Source of the DNA: Saccharicrinis carchari
GTDB taxonomy: Bacteria; Bacteroidota; Bacteroidia; Bacteroidales; Marinilabiliaceae
Length of the DNA stretch: 64,000 nucleotides
Assembly: GCF_900182605.1 (NCBI RefSeq)
Contig: NZ_FXTB01000002.1
Coordinates: 186,001 to 250,000 of the forward strand
Direction: 5' to 3'
Below are positions 18,451 to 29,265 of the stretch, one piece after another; within the stretch, counting starts at the first letter, position 1, and each line of letters begins with the position of its first letter. Made by a program: the position numbers and the translations under genes. The notes beneath the pieces are model-generated. The model made no database searches. It had not been told where the DNA came from and worked only from the letters and a program-made list of their open reading frames with translations.

Positions 18451-18488
18451 TTAATAAAACACAATCCAGGTGGATTGCGTTTTATTAA
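18451..18488 (-). terminator. 18-bp inverted repeat after the aconitase gene
   Basis: Arms 18451-18468 and 18471-18488 pair over 18 positions with one G-U, with only two bases between them. It lies 14 bases beyond the aconitase stop and is AT-rich at the base, with T-runs on both strands. It is probably the aconitase terminator. Confidence 0.65.
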
Positions 18489-18501
18489 TATTAATCCCTG
18501 A

Positions 18502-20763
18502 TTACCCGTTTTGCTTTTTAATTAAATTGAGCGCGCTGCCATTTTTAAACCACTCAATCTGTTGCTGATTGTAGCTGTGGTTGGCTTTAATTAGTTCCGG
18601 ACTTCCGTTGGTATGAATCAGCTCAATGGTGAGTTGCTTGCCGGGTGCAAAATCCTTTAAATCAATAAAGTTAAAGGTGTCGTCTTCCTGTATTTTATCG
18701 TAATCGGCTTCGTTAGCAAAGGTAATGCCTAACATGCCCTGCTTTTTTAGGTTTGTTTCGTGTATACGGGCAAAGCTTTTTACCAACACCACTTTAACAC
18801 CCAGGTGGCGGGGCTCCATAGCAGCATGTTCGCGCGATGATCCCTCGCCATAATTATGATCGCCCACCACAACAGTTGGGATGCCTTCCTTTTTGTAGGC
18901 TCTTTGCGTAGCTGGTACCTCGCCATACAAACCGGTAAGCTGGGATTTAACTTTATTGGTTTCGCCATTGAATTTGTTTACGGCCCCAATGAGCATGTTA
19001 TTGGAAATATTATCCAGGTGACCACGGTATTTTAGCCATGGTCCGGCCATCGAAATGTGGTCAGTGGTACATTTTCCTTCTGCTTTAATCAGCAGTTTGG
19101 CACCAATAATATTTTCGCCATCCCAAGGCGCAAAAGGCTCCAAAAGCTGTAATCTGTCGCTCTCGCTCGATACCGCCACCTTTATGTTTGTAGTATCCTG
19201 TGCCGGAGCCTGATAGCCCGGGTCTTCCACATCAAAACCTTTAGGGGGCAGCTCATTGCCGTGAGGAGCAGCCAGAAAAACCTGCTCGCCTTTATGGTTG
19301 GTTAACTTATCTTTTAAGGGGTTAAAGCCAAGGTCGCCGGCAATGGCCAGAGCGGTAACCAACTCGGGCGATCCCACAAAAGCATAAGTATTGGGGTTAC
19401 CGTCGGCTCGTTTGGCAAAGTTGCGGTTAAAAGAGTGTACAATGGTGTTTTTCTCTTGTTTTTCGGCTCCCATGCGCGCCCACATGCCAATGCAAGGTCC
19501 GCAGGCATTGGCAAAAACAACACCATCAATCTTTTTAAATATATCCACCATGCCGTCGCGGTCGATGGTGTAGCGCACCTGCTCACTACCGGGCGTTATG
19601 GAGAACTCGGCTTTTGCTTTTAAACCTTTTTTTACTGCATCCTCCGCTACGGAGGCTGCCCTGGAAATATCTTCGTATGAGGAGTTGGTACACGAGCCAA
19701 TCAACCCTACTTCAACTTTTGTAGGCCATCCGTTTTTGCTGGCTTCCGCGCGCATCTTACTGATGGGCGTTGCCTTGTCAGGGGTAAAGGGACCGTTGAG
19801 GTGTGGTTCTAATTTGTTTAGGTCGATTTCTATCACCTGGTCAAAATATTTTTCGGGCTCCTCATATACCTCGTGATCTGCCGTGAGCAGGCTTTTTACC
19901 TCGTTGGCTGCATCGGCCACATCGTGGCGGTTGGTGGCCCGCAGGTAACGCTCCATAGAAAAATCGTAGCCAAAGGTAGAAGTAGTAGCTCCTATTTCGG
20001 CACCCATGTTGCAAATGGTTCCTTTGCCCGTACACGAAAGTGATTTGGCGCCTTCGCCAAAATATTCAACTATACAGCCTGTTCCGCCTTTAACGCTGAG
20101 GATACCGGCTACTTTTAAAATAATATCTTTGGGGGCTGTCCATCCGTTAAGTTTTCCGCTAAGCTTTACGCCTATCAGTTTAGGAAATTTGAGTTCCCAC
20201 GGCATACCTGCCATTACATCAACGGCATCGGCACCGCCTACACCAATGGCAATCATTCCCAAGCCACCGGCATTAACGGTATGCGAATCGGTGCCTATCA
20301 TCATTCCGCCGGGGAAAGCATAGTTTTCCAGCACAACCTGATGGATAATTCCTGCTCCGGGCTTCCAAAACCCGATACCATACTTACTGGTTACCGAACT
20401 CAAAAAGTCATAAACCTCTTTGTTGGTTGTTTTTGCCGTAGCTAAGTCTTTTGCAGCATCTACTTTTGCTTGTATCAGGTGGTCGGCATGCACTGTTGTG
20501 GGCACCGCCACCTTATCTTTTCCGGCTTGCATAAATTGCAATAAAGCCATTTGTGCCGTAGCATCCTGCATGGCTACCCTATCGGGGTTAAAGTTTACGT
20601 AGGATTCGCCCCTTGTAAAAGCTTCGTTTGTATCCTCGGCCAAATGGGCATATAGAATTTTTTCGGTAAGTGTTAAGGGTTTATTCAAAACAGAACGTGC
20701 TTTATCGACTTTAGCACCCATTTGGGCATACACCTTCTTAATCATTTCAATGTCGAACGCCAT
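18502..20763 (-). CDS. Aconitate hydratase (mitochondrial type)
   Basis: This 753-residue protein converts citrate to isocitrate in the TCA cycle. The [4Fe-4S] ligands appear in [10 protein letters not shown] and ACGPCIGMW. The substrate-binding [11 protein letters not shown] block lies near residue 158, and the swivel domain carries [21 protein letters not shown]. The length and sequence style match the mitochondrial ACO2-like class rather than the roughly 890-residue AcnA. The gene has its own terminator-like hairpin and is divergent from an ABC permease. The start is an ATG. Confidence 0.97.
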   Translation of the reverse strand: MAFDIEMIKKVYAQMGAKVDKARSVLNKPLTLTEKILYAHLAEDTNEAFTRGESYVNFNPDRVAMQDATAQMALLQFMQAGKDKVAVPTTVHADHLIQAKVDAAKDLATAKTTNKEVYDFLSSVTSKYGIGFWKPGAGIIHQVVLENYAFPGGMMIGTDSHTVNAGGLGMIAIGVGGADAVDVMAGMPWELKFPKLIGVKLSGKLNGWTAPKDIILKVAGILSVKGGTGCIVEYFGEGAKSLSCTGKGTICNMGAEIGATTSTFGYDFSMERYLRATNRHDVADAANEVKSLLTADHEVYEEPEKYFDQVIEIDLNKLEPHLNGPFTPDKATPISKMRAEASKNGWPTKVEVGLIGSCTNSSYEDISRAASVAEDAVKKGLKAKAEFSITPGSEQVRYTIDRDGMVDIFKKIDGVVFANACGPCIGMWARMGAEKQEKNTIVHSFNRNFAKRADGNPNTYAFVGSPELVTALAIAGDLGFNPLKDKLTNHKGEQVFLAAPHGNELPPKGFDVEDPGYQAPAQDTTNIKVAVSSESDRLQLLEPFAPWDGENIIGAKLLIKAEGKCTTDHISMAGPWLKYRGHLDNISNNMLIGAVNKFNGETNKVKSQLTGLYGEVPATQRAYKKEGIPTVVVGDHNYGEGSSREHAAMEPRHLGVKVVLVKSFARIHETNLKKQGMLGITFANEADYDKIQEDDTFNFIDLKDFAPGKQLTIELIHTNGSPELIKANHSYNQQQIEWFKNGSALNLIKKQNG

Positions 20764-20941
20764 ATTATTCAGTTATTTTAGTTTTTTTTAATTATAGGTC
20801 AAGATGCATAAAAGCGGTAATCTGGATGGATAGTAGCTCATTCTTGCAGCTTTATATGTCATTTATTAATGACGAACAAACTTAGTAAAAAATAAAAATA
20901 AAAACTATTTACTTATCTTTAGTATTTAATTCAAACGGTTT

Positions 20942-22186
20942 ATGCTATCAAAACTCTTTTATGAAAACGTACAGGTTGCTGCCGGAGCCATTTGGTCCAA
21001 TAAACTGCGTACCATACTAACCATCGTCATCATCACAATTGGTATCATGGCGCTCATTGGCATCATTACAGCAGTTCAATCTATCGAAACTGCTATCTCG
21101 TCCAATTTTACAGGTATGGGTGCTAATTCGTTTACCATCGAAAACCGGGGACAAAACATTAGGATTGGAAAGGAGCGGAGCCGAACCAGGGATTACGGTT
21201 TTATATCGTACAAGGAAGCAAAAGAGTTTAAGGAAAGGTTTTCTTTTCCGGCAACGGTAACCATATCGCATCAGGCATCGGGCAATGCAACGGTTAAAAT
21301 TGGATCGCTAAAAACCAACCCCAATGTAAGTGTTTATGGTGTAGATGAGGATTTTATTGCAACCAGCGGACACAAATTAAAAATAGGCAGAGGTTTTTCG
21401 TTGAATGACATAAAAGATGGTAAGCATGTAGCCATTTTGGGATCGGCGTTATATAAAAAAATATTCCCATCGCAGCAAAAAGCAATTGGTCAGGTGGTTT
21501 CTCTCGCTGCCGGCAAATATAAGGTAATAGGGGTATTAGCAGAAAAAGGATCGGGTTTTGGCGGACAGGGCGATAATATATTATTACTTCCCGTAAGTAA
21601 TGTGAGGCAGTATTTTAGTCGCCCAAAAATGTCGTATAACATTGAGGTGATGGCTAATGATCCAACCCAGGTGGAGGCCGCTGTGAGTGAAGCTACCGGC
21701 ACTTTTAGGCTGGTGCGTAGGCTTGAGGTGAGCGACGAAAACAATTTTAACATTGTTAAAAGCGACAATCTTTCGAGGATGTTAATTGAAAATCTGAGCA
21801 GTGTTACCATTATTGCCAATGCCATTGGTTTCATCACCTTGTTTGGTGCTGCTATAGGGCTTATGAATATTATGCTGGTAGCCGTGGCCGAACGAACAAG
21901 GGAGATAGGTATACGCAAAGCAACCGGTGCAACACGCAAGGCCATCCGCGACCAGTTTCTGCTGGAGTCTGTTATGATTGGTTTGATAGGCGGAGCATGT
22001 GGTGTGGTGCTGGGTATTATGGTGGGAAACATCCTGTCTATGGTAATGGATTCGGGTTTTGTAGTGCCCTGGAACTGGATTTCGATAAGCCTTGTGCTTT
22101 GCCTTTTGGTGGGGTTATTATCGGGATTAATGCCGGCTCTCAAAGCCGCTAAGCTCGACCCCATTGAATCGTTACGCTACGAGTAA
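20942..22186 (+). CDS. ABC transporter permease, MacB/FtsX type
   Basis: This 414-residue protein has the MacB layout. A first membrane helix (about residues 22-45, [21 protein letters not shown]) is followed by a large periplasmic MacB-PCD domain (46-270), then three helices (about 275-305, 335-365 and 378-400) within an FtsX domain. The signature [19 protein letters not shown] lies near residue 320. It likely works in mechanotransmission or export of a lipoprotein, peptide or small molecule. No ATPase or adaptor gene is adjacent, so its partners are elsewhere. Confidence 0.93.
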   Translation: MLSKLFYENVQVAAGAIWSNKLRTILTIVIITIGIMALIGIITAVQSIETAISSNFTGMGANSFTIENRGQNIRIGKERSRTRDYGFISYKEAKEFKERFSFPATVTISHQASGNATVKIGSLKTNPNVSVYGVDEDFIATSGHKLKIGRGFSLNDIKDGKHVAILGSALYKKIFPSQQKAIGQVVSLAAGKYKVIGVLAEKGSGFGGQGDNILLLPVSNVRQYFSRPKMSYNIEVMANDPTQVEAAVSEATGTFRLVRRLEVSDENNFNIVKSDNLSRMLIENLSSVTIIANAIGFITLFGAAIGLMNIMLVAVAERTREIGIRKATGATRKAIRDQFLLESVMIGLIGGACGVVLGIMVGNILSMVMDSGFVVPWNWISISLVLCLLVGLLSGLMPALKAAKLDPIESLRYE

Positions 22187-22253
22187 GTTAAAATGTAATT
22201 TCTAAAAAAATGGATTAATCCAAAAGTTTTATATTGGTATAATAAATTACACA

Positions 22254-23147
22254 ATGAAAACATCAGCCTTTAAGTTTAAGGATTTTACCGATTTTTTGTC
22301 GCGACGCACCCTGTTGGCTATACTGATTGTTTTTGCCGTAGCCATGGTTGTTAATCTGGTGCAGCCATCATTCGAAGAAAAAGAGGAGACGGTTTTTATC
22401 CGCGTGTGCAAAAGCACCAGCAAGGATTCCATATTGGCTGTTGCAGATAGTGTAGTATGGCCGGTGCTATATCAAAATGTTCCCAATTTACAGGATATGG
22501 ATTACAAGGAGAGGATGCAAAAATTCATTGATATGATGCTCCCTTCGGTTTTAATGGCAAGAGAAAAAATTATACAACAGCGCCACAAGGTATTGGAAAT
22601 TAATGCCGCCGTAAAATCCGGCAGGGCTACAGTGCAGGATTCCTTGTATCTGGAGGAAATGAAGCTTACCTTTAAAACAAACAGGGTGAGCGAAGTGCTG
22701 CGACGTCTTCATCCCCATCCGGTTTCTATCGTTCTGGCACAGGCAGCCATCGAAAGCGGTTGGGGTACATCAAGATTTGTTAGGGAGGCAAACAATATAT
22801 TTGGTATATGGTCGTACAATAGAAACGAAAAGCGTATTAAGGCAAGTGAGTCGCGTGGCGAAACCAGTGTTTACCTGAGAAAGTACGATTCCTTGTTCGA
22901 GTCTATCTATGATTATTATCTTACTATTGCCAAGGCCAATGCTTATAAAGAATTTCGTGAAGCACGTTTGTATTCCGACAATCCCTACAGGTTGATTTGG
23001 TATTTGAGTAGATATTCGGAAAAGCGTTATGAATATGTACGCTCCTTGCGCAATGTTATTGAATTTAATGATTTACATAATTATGATGATTATCAGCTGG
23101 CGAAAATTAATAAAAACGATGCAATTTGGCAGAACCTGCTCGATTAA
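22254..23147 (+). CDS. Glucosaminidase domain protein (Bax-like)
   Basis: This 297-residue protein has an N-terminal membrane helix (residues 20-37) and a glucosaminidase domain in the C-terminal half. The catalytic glutamate lies in LAQAAIESGWGTSRF, followed by NNIFGIWSY and SIYDYYLTI typical of the family. It probably cleaves peptidoglycan glycan strands in the periplasm. The downstream polysaccharide deacetylase gene overlaps its 3' end by 29 bases, so the two may be co-translated and act together on cell-wall sugars. Confidence 0.9.
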   Translation: MKTSAFKFKDFTDFLSRRTLLAILIVFAVAMVVNLVQPSFEEKEETVFIRVCKSTSKDSILAVADSVVWPVLYQNVPNLQDMDYKERMQKFIDMMLPSVLMAREKIIQQRHKVLEINAAVKSGRATVQDSLYLEEMKLTFKTNRVSEVLRRLHPHPVSIVLAQAAIESGWGTSRFVREANNIFGIWSYNRNEKRIKASESRGETSVYLRKYDSLFESIYDYYLTIAKANAYKEFREARLYSDNPYRLIWYLSRYSEKRYEYVRSLRNVIEFNDLHNYDDYQLAKINKNDAIWQNLLD

Positions 23148-24198
23148 TTGCTTTGTTGTTTTATTATTGATTAATGCAACTTCTTGTCGTTCCGGTTCCA
23201 AAAAAACAGATGCACATCAAAAGCAGCTGGTTATTGCAACAACGGAGCTGCCTGCTGATTTTTATGCTGTGGGGATAGTTTATCACCGTTTTGGGGATAA
23301 GCGTTATCCCAGCACTAACACGCCCCCGGATAAGTTTGAAGAGCAGCTTAAATATCTAAACCAGAATGACTTTAAAACCTACACGGCTTCGGGTTTATTT
23401 AAAAATCCGGACAATACGCAAAAAAAAGTGGTTATTACCATAGACGACGGCTTAAAATCGTTTTATACACACGGATGGCCTCTGTTGCAAAAGTACAATT
23501 GTAAAGCCACTTTATTTGTGAACACAGAAAGTGTAGGCTGGAGCGATTACATGAGCTGGCCGCAGCTGAGGGAGCTGCACAAGGAGGGGGTGGAGATAGG
23601 TTCCCACTCGCATAAGCACATGTATTTTTTAAATGTGCCTGAGGGGCAACGGGTGCAAACTTTTTTGGCAGACCTGGCCGTTTCGGAACAGCTTTTTAAG
23701 GATAGCCTGGGGTTTGTTCCTAAAGTATATGCTTATCCGTATGGCGAGTTTGACGAATCAATGGCCAACGTGTTAAAAAGTAGAGGATATACGCTGGCCT
23801 TTGCCCAAAACTCAGGTGTTTGGGGTAATCAAACGCACCTATATGCGATACCCAGGTTTCCGGTGGCCGGTAATTTTGTAAACCTGGATTCATTTAAATC
23901 AAAAGTAAACATGAAACCTCTTTTAGTAAGCGGCTTATCGGATTTTCCGATTGAAAAGGACGTATCATCTGCTGTATCCCTAAATCTCCAATTGCATTTC
24001 TCAGATCGAATCCCGGCCATCAACTGTTTTTTCAATAATAAGTCGAACAATGCTATTTGCAAACGGCTAAACGATTCCATCTACATTAATACTACTATGC
24101 CCTCTGATTCTCGTAGGGTTTTATTAACGCTCACAGCAAAAGATAACTCCGGCCAATGGCTATGGTGGAGCAAGCTGCTGGTAAATACCCAAAAATAA
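23119..24198 (+). CDS. Polysaccharide deacetylase lipoprotein (NodB domain)
   Basis: I place the start at ATG 23119, giving about 359 residues. This start exposes a signal peptide with lipobox (INATSC), while the longer frame only reads back through the upstream gene. The NodB domain shows motif 1 (VVITIDDG), motif 2 (GSHSHKHMY) and motif 3 (AYPYGEFDES). It should remove N-acetyl groups from peptidoglycan or another polysaccharide at the envelope. The C-terminal 90 residues form an extra beta-rich region. It overlaps the glucosaminidase gene by 29 bases. Confidence 0.9.
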   Translation: MQFGRTCSINCFVVLLLINATSCRSGSKKTDAHQKQLVIATTELPADFYAVGIVYHRFGDKRYPSTNTPPDKFEEQLKYLNQNDFKTYTASGLFKNPDNTQKKVVITIDDGLKSFYTHGWPLLQKYNCKATLFVNTESVGWSDYMSWPQLRELHKEGVEIGSHSHKHMYFLNVPEGQRVQTFLADLAVSEQLFKDSLGFVPKVYAYPYGEFDESMANVLKSRGYTLAFAQNSGVWGNQTHLYAIPRFPVAGNFVNLDSFKSKVNMKPLLVSGLSDFPIEKDVSSAVSLNLQLHFSDRIPAINCFFNNKSNNAICKRLNDSIYINTTMPSDSRRVLLTLTAKDNSGQWLWWSKLLVNTQK

Positions 24199-24551
24199 TT
24201 CTCCTAAAATCTGCTGTAAATTATTTTGTTTATCTAATTGAACGAAACTTTTCACCAGTACTTTCGTACTTAAGATAAGTTTTGCCTTGGGGTATCAGGA
24301 AAAATCATTACAAAAGCTACAAAACATAAAGGATAGCAATAAATACCTTGTTAAATTATGTTGGCACACAGGAGCTGCATAGCTGTACCGTAGTTTTTAA
24401 GTTTTTTACCCACTAAAAAGTGCACAATTTTACAAATCAACCTGCCTTTCCTATACTTATTTTGTATGGTTTTTATTGCGGAGTTGAAAAGGGTGAGGTA
24501 GAAGGTATTCGATTCTACCCACGCTGTAGTATAACATCAAAAAAACGACAG

Positions 24552-24569
24552 ATGAAACGAGCCATGAGA
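24552..24569 (+). repeat. 18-base dispersed repeat, copy 1
   Basis: atgaaacgagccatgaga is identical at 24,552 and 35,097, and the following 30 bases are loosely similar. Both copies lie in intergenic DNA close to repeat or mobile-element remnants. Confidence 0.6.
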
Positions 24570-24609
24570 GTTTTCTCTCACAAAGGGGAATGATTATAAT
24601 GGCGAGTTC

Positions 24610-24633
24610 CCCCGATAAAAAATCGGGGCAGGC
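24610..24633. repeat. CCCCGAT/ATCGGGG micro-palindrome with a GGCAGGC-type tail
   Basis: Stem 24610-24616 pairs with 24622-24628 across five A. Together with the five-base tail it matches, reverse-complemented and with one loop base different, the 23-base insertion at 63151-63173 inside a degenerate tRNA copy. Confidence 0.75.
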
Positions 24634-24663
24634 TATATGGCAAATTAAATCAATTATAAACAT

Positions 24664-27600
24664 ATGAAATTTCCGCATCAATTTGCATTGGTTTTTCTAT
24701 GCCTGTTAGGTGTAAGTTTAAAGGCACAGACCGGTACAGACTTTTGGTTTGTAGCTCCAGATGCCATACACGCCCATGGCGATGAACCTTTGTATTTTAG
24801 GATTACCACCTTTGACAAGGCAGCATCAGTTACCATTTCGATGCCGGCAGACAATGGTTTTAAAAAAATAAAAAAAAATATTGGCAAAAATGAACTTGCT
24901 ACTATTGAGGTGCCCAGGAGTAGTGTGGAAAACAGACCGGTGGACAGGGTTAATAACAAAGGAATACGCATAGAATCGTCGGCAAATATTACGGTATATT
25001 ATGAGATTGCCGATGATGGCAACCCGGATAAGTTTACTTTAAAGGGTGATAATGCCATGGGAACAGAGTTTTATGTGCCTTCGCAGAATGTGTACCCCAA
25101 CATGGCCAAATACAAAGGCGATGCAAATGAGAAAGCAGACATCGTAGCAACAGCAGACAATACGGTGGTGACTATTGTTCCAACAGTTGATGTTACCGGA
25201 CATAAAAAGGATATTCCTTTTCAAATTACCCTTAACCGGGGACAAAGCTATTGCATTGAATACCGCAACATCAGTCCATCGGCTTCTATGGCTGGCACCT
25301 ATATCACTTCCAACAAACCGATTGCCGTAACTATTTCCGACGATTCCATCAACGAAACGGATCACCCTCATGATATTATAGGCGATCAGTTAATTCCCAC
25401 CTCTATAATCGGTTCTGAATACATTGCAGTGAAAACCAATAGGGATAAAAATGGTGCCCAAAAAGTATTTGTGCTGGCTACAGAAGATGATACTTATGTA
25501 TTTATCAATAATGATAATAATTTGGTACGCCATCTTAAACGGGGAGAGCTGACCGGTTTTGATATAACGGACAATGCCATTTACATAAGTGCCACTAAGC
25601 CGGTATACGCCTACCAGGTATCCGGACTGGCAAATATAAAATCAAAAGATAATGCCAACGAGTTAGGTTCGGCACTTTTGCCTTGCATCGAATGTACGGG
25701 CTCGTCAAAGGTAGCTTTTACGCGGGTTTTTGTACGCGACTTTTGGGTGCAGATACTTACGCAACAAAAAAATGTAGACAGCTTTGTAATGTACGACAAT
25801 AATAAAGGCAGTGTTGATTATGTTGATAACTTACAATGGGTTAAAGTGAAAGGAACAGATACAGGTGACCCCGCAGAAACGTGGTTTACCGCAATTGCTA
25901 ATATGAATATTTCCACCGGAACTCCATATACAATTGAAAATACCAAAGGACTTTTTCATTTGAGTATTCTGGACGAGAATGACCCAAGAACCTCTGTTGG
26001 CAGTGTGAGCTACGGTTATTTTTCGTCCTATGGCCGAATGCATATCGAAGGTCCTTCACAGGAGTGCCAGGGTAAAGAGGTTGTGTTGTCTACCAGTATA
26101 GATATGAATGATTACCGTTGGTATTCTAAATCAACAGGCAATACCGTCCTATCAACGGATAAAGAATGCAGAATTACCCGTTCTGATACCTACTGGGTAA
26201 CAGCTCAAATGTTGCATGGAGGTTGTGTTATTACAGATAGTCTGGATGTTACCTTTGTAATGCCCGATATTTCCCTGGGCAATGATACTGTTGTTTGTCC
26301 CGGAGAAGTAGTTAATTACGATTTGCCAGCGGGTTACCCAAGTTACGTATGGAGTAATGCTGCTACGGGTAACAGCACATCGGTTACAGCAGGATCAGGT
26401 TTTTCGGAAAATCTTTCTGTAGTAGTAACCGATGGATATGGGTGTGAAGCCGAAGATACGGTTCGTGTTGAGGCATTTGCAACACCAGTCATCCGTATTA
26501 ACAAAACGGTAGTTTGTGAAGGGGAGCGTGTGGTAAACACTACCGCTTTTATGCGTTATCAATGGGAGTTTAAGGGTAAAGTAATTAATTCTGACGACAG
26601 TAAAAACTTTATTATACCAAGCGAATCCGGAACATATACCTTAACGGTTTGGAGCGCAAATGGGTGCATGCAAACCCGTGATATTGATATTACCGTAAAC
26701 CCATTACCCAATTTTACCTTAGCAGATGAGTGGTCGTGTTATAATAGTGCTAAACGTATTAACGGGCCGGTGGGTGATGGATATTCATACCGCTGGAGTT
26801 CCGGAGAAATAGCACCGTACATTGACTTGGCAAGTCCTGCGGATTATGCGCTGGAAATAACCGATGCCAATGGTTGTGTAGCCCACGATGAGGCACGTTT
26901 CGATTGGTACGATCCCCAGGTAATCGATTTAGGTGATGATAGGGAGGAGTGTTCCGGAATTACTTTGCATATTGATGGCTTAACATCGCATACTGATTTT
27001 GTGTGGAAGTATAAAAAAACGGCTGTGGATGATGAAGTATTACTCCCAATACCTATGCCTGAAAATGTTTACCAAATTGCAAATGCCGTCGAAGAAAGTT
27101 CAGGCATTTATAAGGTTGAAGCCATAGATGAAAATGGCTGTCCCGTTTCCGACTCAATAAAAGTAAAATTCTACCGTGCCGATCCGCCAGTACTTAAATT
27201 GGAAAGAGATTTATGTGATGGGGAGCAAATACAGATTCACGCATCGAGCGGATACGATTCCTATACCTGGTATCGTGATGGTATTAATTTATCAATACCG
27301 TCCTCTCAAAATTCAATAGAAGTGTCGGCTCATGGTAAATATCAAGTTGAGGCCACTTATTTAGGATGTGTTAAAAGAAACGATATTGACGTTACCTCTT
27401 ACGCTCTTCCGACGGTTTCAATTACCGATGACCTCACTATTTGTAAGGGGGATGTAGCCTTAATACGGATGGATTCTTTTACTTCGCCCGATGGTTCCAA
27501 TTTTGATTATTTAATTTGGAACATAGATAAGAAAAAGTATTACGATGAAACATCGGTTTTACAGATAACAGAGGAAGGGATTTATTCTGTAACCGCCTTT

Positions 27601-29205
27601 GATGAGCACGGCTGTTCTGCAAGCGACCAGGTTGAAGTAGGTGTGTTTTCACCAACCCTTATAGCGGATGAACCCCCGGTAGAAGCTTGTGAGAATATTT
27701 CTGTAACTCTAAGCAATCCCGTGCCCAATGCACAGTCGTATGCCTGGCATAAAGTGGAGTCGACTGGCAATGTGCCCGGACCAAGCAATGCTCCCTGGAC
27801 AGTAAATCAATCGGGCACTTATGGCATTCAGCTGGTGGATGTAAACGGCTGCTCCAGCTATGCCGAAAGGGTGATAAAACTTTTACCTGTACCCAGTTTA
27901 GACCTTGGCCCGGATATCGGCTTGTGCAGTGGTGAATCGGCTATATTAAAGGCGCCAGACGTCTATGCCCAATACCAATGGAACGGCGATCCTTTATTAA
28001 ATTCTCCCGGCATTCGTATTAATAATACCGGAGTATATACGCTGGTGGTAAAAAATACCGAAGGTTGCGAGGCGCAAGATCAGGTAAGTGTACACCTTAA
28101 TCCATCACCCGCATTTGAGGTGACTGACCAGGAAGTATGCCCGGGTACAAATGTAATATTAACAGCGCCGGCTAATGTTTCGGATTTTCTGTGGTCAACA
28201 GGCGAAACCACCCGAAGCATTTCTGCTACAAAAGGAACTTATTGGGTAAGTGTAAAAAACAGCTATGGATGCACAGGTGCAGATACGGCAAGCGTAAAAT
28301 GGCATCCCGTACCTAAAGTAAATTTAGGTGCAGATACGCTTATTTGCCCGGTAGATTATTTGTATTTGGATGCGGGTGAGGGTTTTGCTTCTTATTTATG
28401 GCACAGTGGTGCTGCTACACAAAAAATTAAGGCGCAAATGCAGGATACCATCAATCTGGTTCAGGTTCAAAATGAACACGGCTGCTATGGCTTTGATACC
28501 AAAACAGTCCGGTATATGATCCGACCCGACATTGTACTCTGTTCAGACACTTCGGTATGCAAAAAAGATACTTTTGATATTGATGCAGGGGCGGGTTACA
28601 TAAGTTACCTGTGGAATGATGGAAGCAGTGAGCAAACGATGCGTATTGCCGAACCGGGAGAGTATTGGGTAGAGGTGTCGGATGGTTGTATGATAATGAG
28701 GGACACGGCCAATGTTGTTTACCAGGAAAATCCCATCATTACACGTGTTGATACAAGTATTTATTCGCGTGTGGCAGTATGGGTAGAAGGAGGTACGAAA
28801 CCTTATCGATACAGCATCAATAACAATGCATATGGATCGGACAATGTATTCGAAAACCTAAAAGCAGGAGATCATACTATTGAAATAGAGGACTTCTATG
28901 GTTGTAAGGCGCTGGCAACAATATCATTAAATAATTATTTTGATGTTGTTGTACCACCGTTTTTTACACCCAATAATGATGGGATAAACGACAGATGGGA
29001 GATAGAAGGTATTGACAGGTATCCGGATTGCATTATAAAAATATTCGACAGATACGGAAAGCTCTTAAAAAAATACCCGGCCTCGGATCCCGGCTGGGAC
29101 GGACGCTACCTGGGCCAGCCGGTACCAACCGATGATTACTGGTACGTTATTGAGGTGCCTGGCAATACAAAAGTGTTAAAGGGGCATATCACCTTAAAAC
29201 GCTAA
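24664..29205 (+). CDS. Large type IX-secreted adhesin-like protein (IgGFc-binding N-terminus, type B sorting domain)
   Basis: This 1513-residue protein has a signal peptide (to about residue 21). Its N-terminal domain is of the IgGFc-binding protein type, starting TGTDFWFVAPDA and spanning about 400 residues. Next come roughly ten Ig/PKD-like repeats of 80-90 residues, most with the pattern LGxD...C.G..., W..G and a closing GC...D. The C-terminus carries the gliding-motility-associated (CHU_C/type B) sorting domain, beginning FFTPNNDGINDRWEIEGI and ending with a VLKGHITLKR strand. It should be exported through the outer membrane by the type IX system and attach to the surface. The two PorP/SprF genes downstream are its expected export partners. 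Confidence 0.9.
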   Translation: MKFPHQFALVFLCLLGVSLKAQTGTDFWFVAPDAIHAHGDEPLYFRITTFDKAASVTISMPADNGFKKIKKNIGKNELATIEVPRSSVENRPVDRVNNKGIRIESSANITVYYEIADDGNPDKFTLKGDNAMGTEFYVPSQNVYPNMAKYKGDANEKADIVATADNTVVTIVPTVDVTGHKKDIPFQITLNRGQSYCIEYRNISPSASMAGTYITSNKPIAVTISDDSINETDHPHDIIGDQLIPTSIIGSEYIAVKTNRDKNGAQKVFVLATEDDTYVFINNDNNLVRHLKRGELTGFDITDNAIYISATKPVYAYQVSGLANIKSKDNANELGSALLPCIECTGSSKVAFTRVFVRDFWVQILTQQKNVDSFVMYDNNKGSVDYVDNLQWVKVKGTDTGDPAETWFTAIANMNISTGTPYTIENTKGLFHLSILDENDPRTSVGSVSYGYFSSYGRMHIEGPSQECQGKEVVLSTSIDMNDYRWYSKSTGNTVLSTDKECRITRSDTYWVTAQMLHGGCVITDSLDVTFVMPDISLGNDTVVCPGEVVNYDLPAGYPSYVWSNAATGNSTSVTAGSGFSENLSVVVTDGYGCEAEDTVRVEAFATPVIRINKTVVCEGERVVNTTAFMRYQWEFKGKVINSDDSKNFIIPSESGTYTLTVWSANGCMQTRDIDITVNPLPNFTLADEWSCYNSAKRINGPVGDGYSYRWSSGEIAPYIDLASPADYALEITDANGCVAHDEARFDWYDPQVIDLGDDREECSGITLHIDGLTSHTDFVWKYKKTAVDDEVLLPIPMPENVYQIANAVEESSGIYKVEAIDENGCPVSDSIKVKFYRADPPVLKLERDLCDGEQIQIHASSGYDSYTWYRDGINLSIPSSQNSIEVSAHGKYQVEATYLGCVKRNDIDVTSYALPTVSITDDLTICKGDVALIRMDSFTSPDGSNFDYLIWNIDKKKYYDETSVLQITEEGIYSVTAFDEHGCSASDQVEVGVFSPTLIADEPPVEACENISVTLSNPVPNAQSYAWHKVESTGNVPGPSNAPWTVNQSGTYGIQLVDVNGCSSYAERVIKLLPVPSLDLGPDIGLCSGESAILKAPDVYAQYQWNGDPLLNSPGIRINNTGVYTLVVKNTEGCEAQDQVSVHLNPSPAFEVTDQEVCPGTNVILTAPANVSDFLWSTGETTRSISATKGTYWVSVKNSYGCTGADTASVKWHPVPKVNLGADTLICPVDYLYLDAGEGFASYLWHSGAATQKIKAQMQDTINLVQVQNEHGCYGFDTKTVRYMIRPDIVLCSDTSVCKKDTFDIDAGAGYISYLWNDGSSEQTMRIAEPGEYWVEVSDGCMIMRDTANVVYQENPIITRVDTSIYSRVAVWVEGGTKPYRYSINNNAYGSDNVFENLKAGDHTIEIEDFYGCKALATISLNNYFDVVVPPFFTPNNDGINDRWEIEGIDRYPDCIIKIFDRYGKLLKKYPASDPGWDGRYLGQPVPTDDYWYVIEVPGNTKVLKGHITLKR

Positions 29206-29265
29206 GTTCTGGCTTAATTGAAGCAACTCCTGAATCAAACCATAAAAAACCATAAAACTAAACTA

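Larger units (their letters stand above)
24199..24663. other. Intergenic region with dispersed repeat pieces
   Basis: This 465-base gap has no gene. It contains a short hairpin (agtac/gtact near 24,260-24,273), an 18-base sequence repeated at 35,097, and a CCCCGAT/ATCGGGG palindrome at 24,610-24,633. It must also hold the promoter of the large adhesin gene. Confidence 0.55.
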
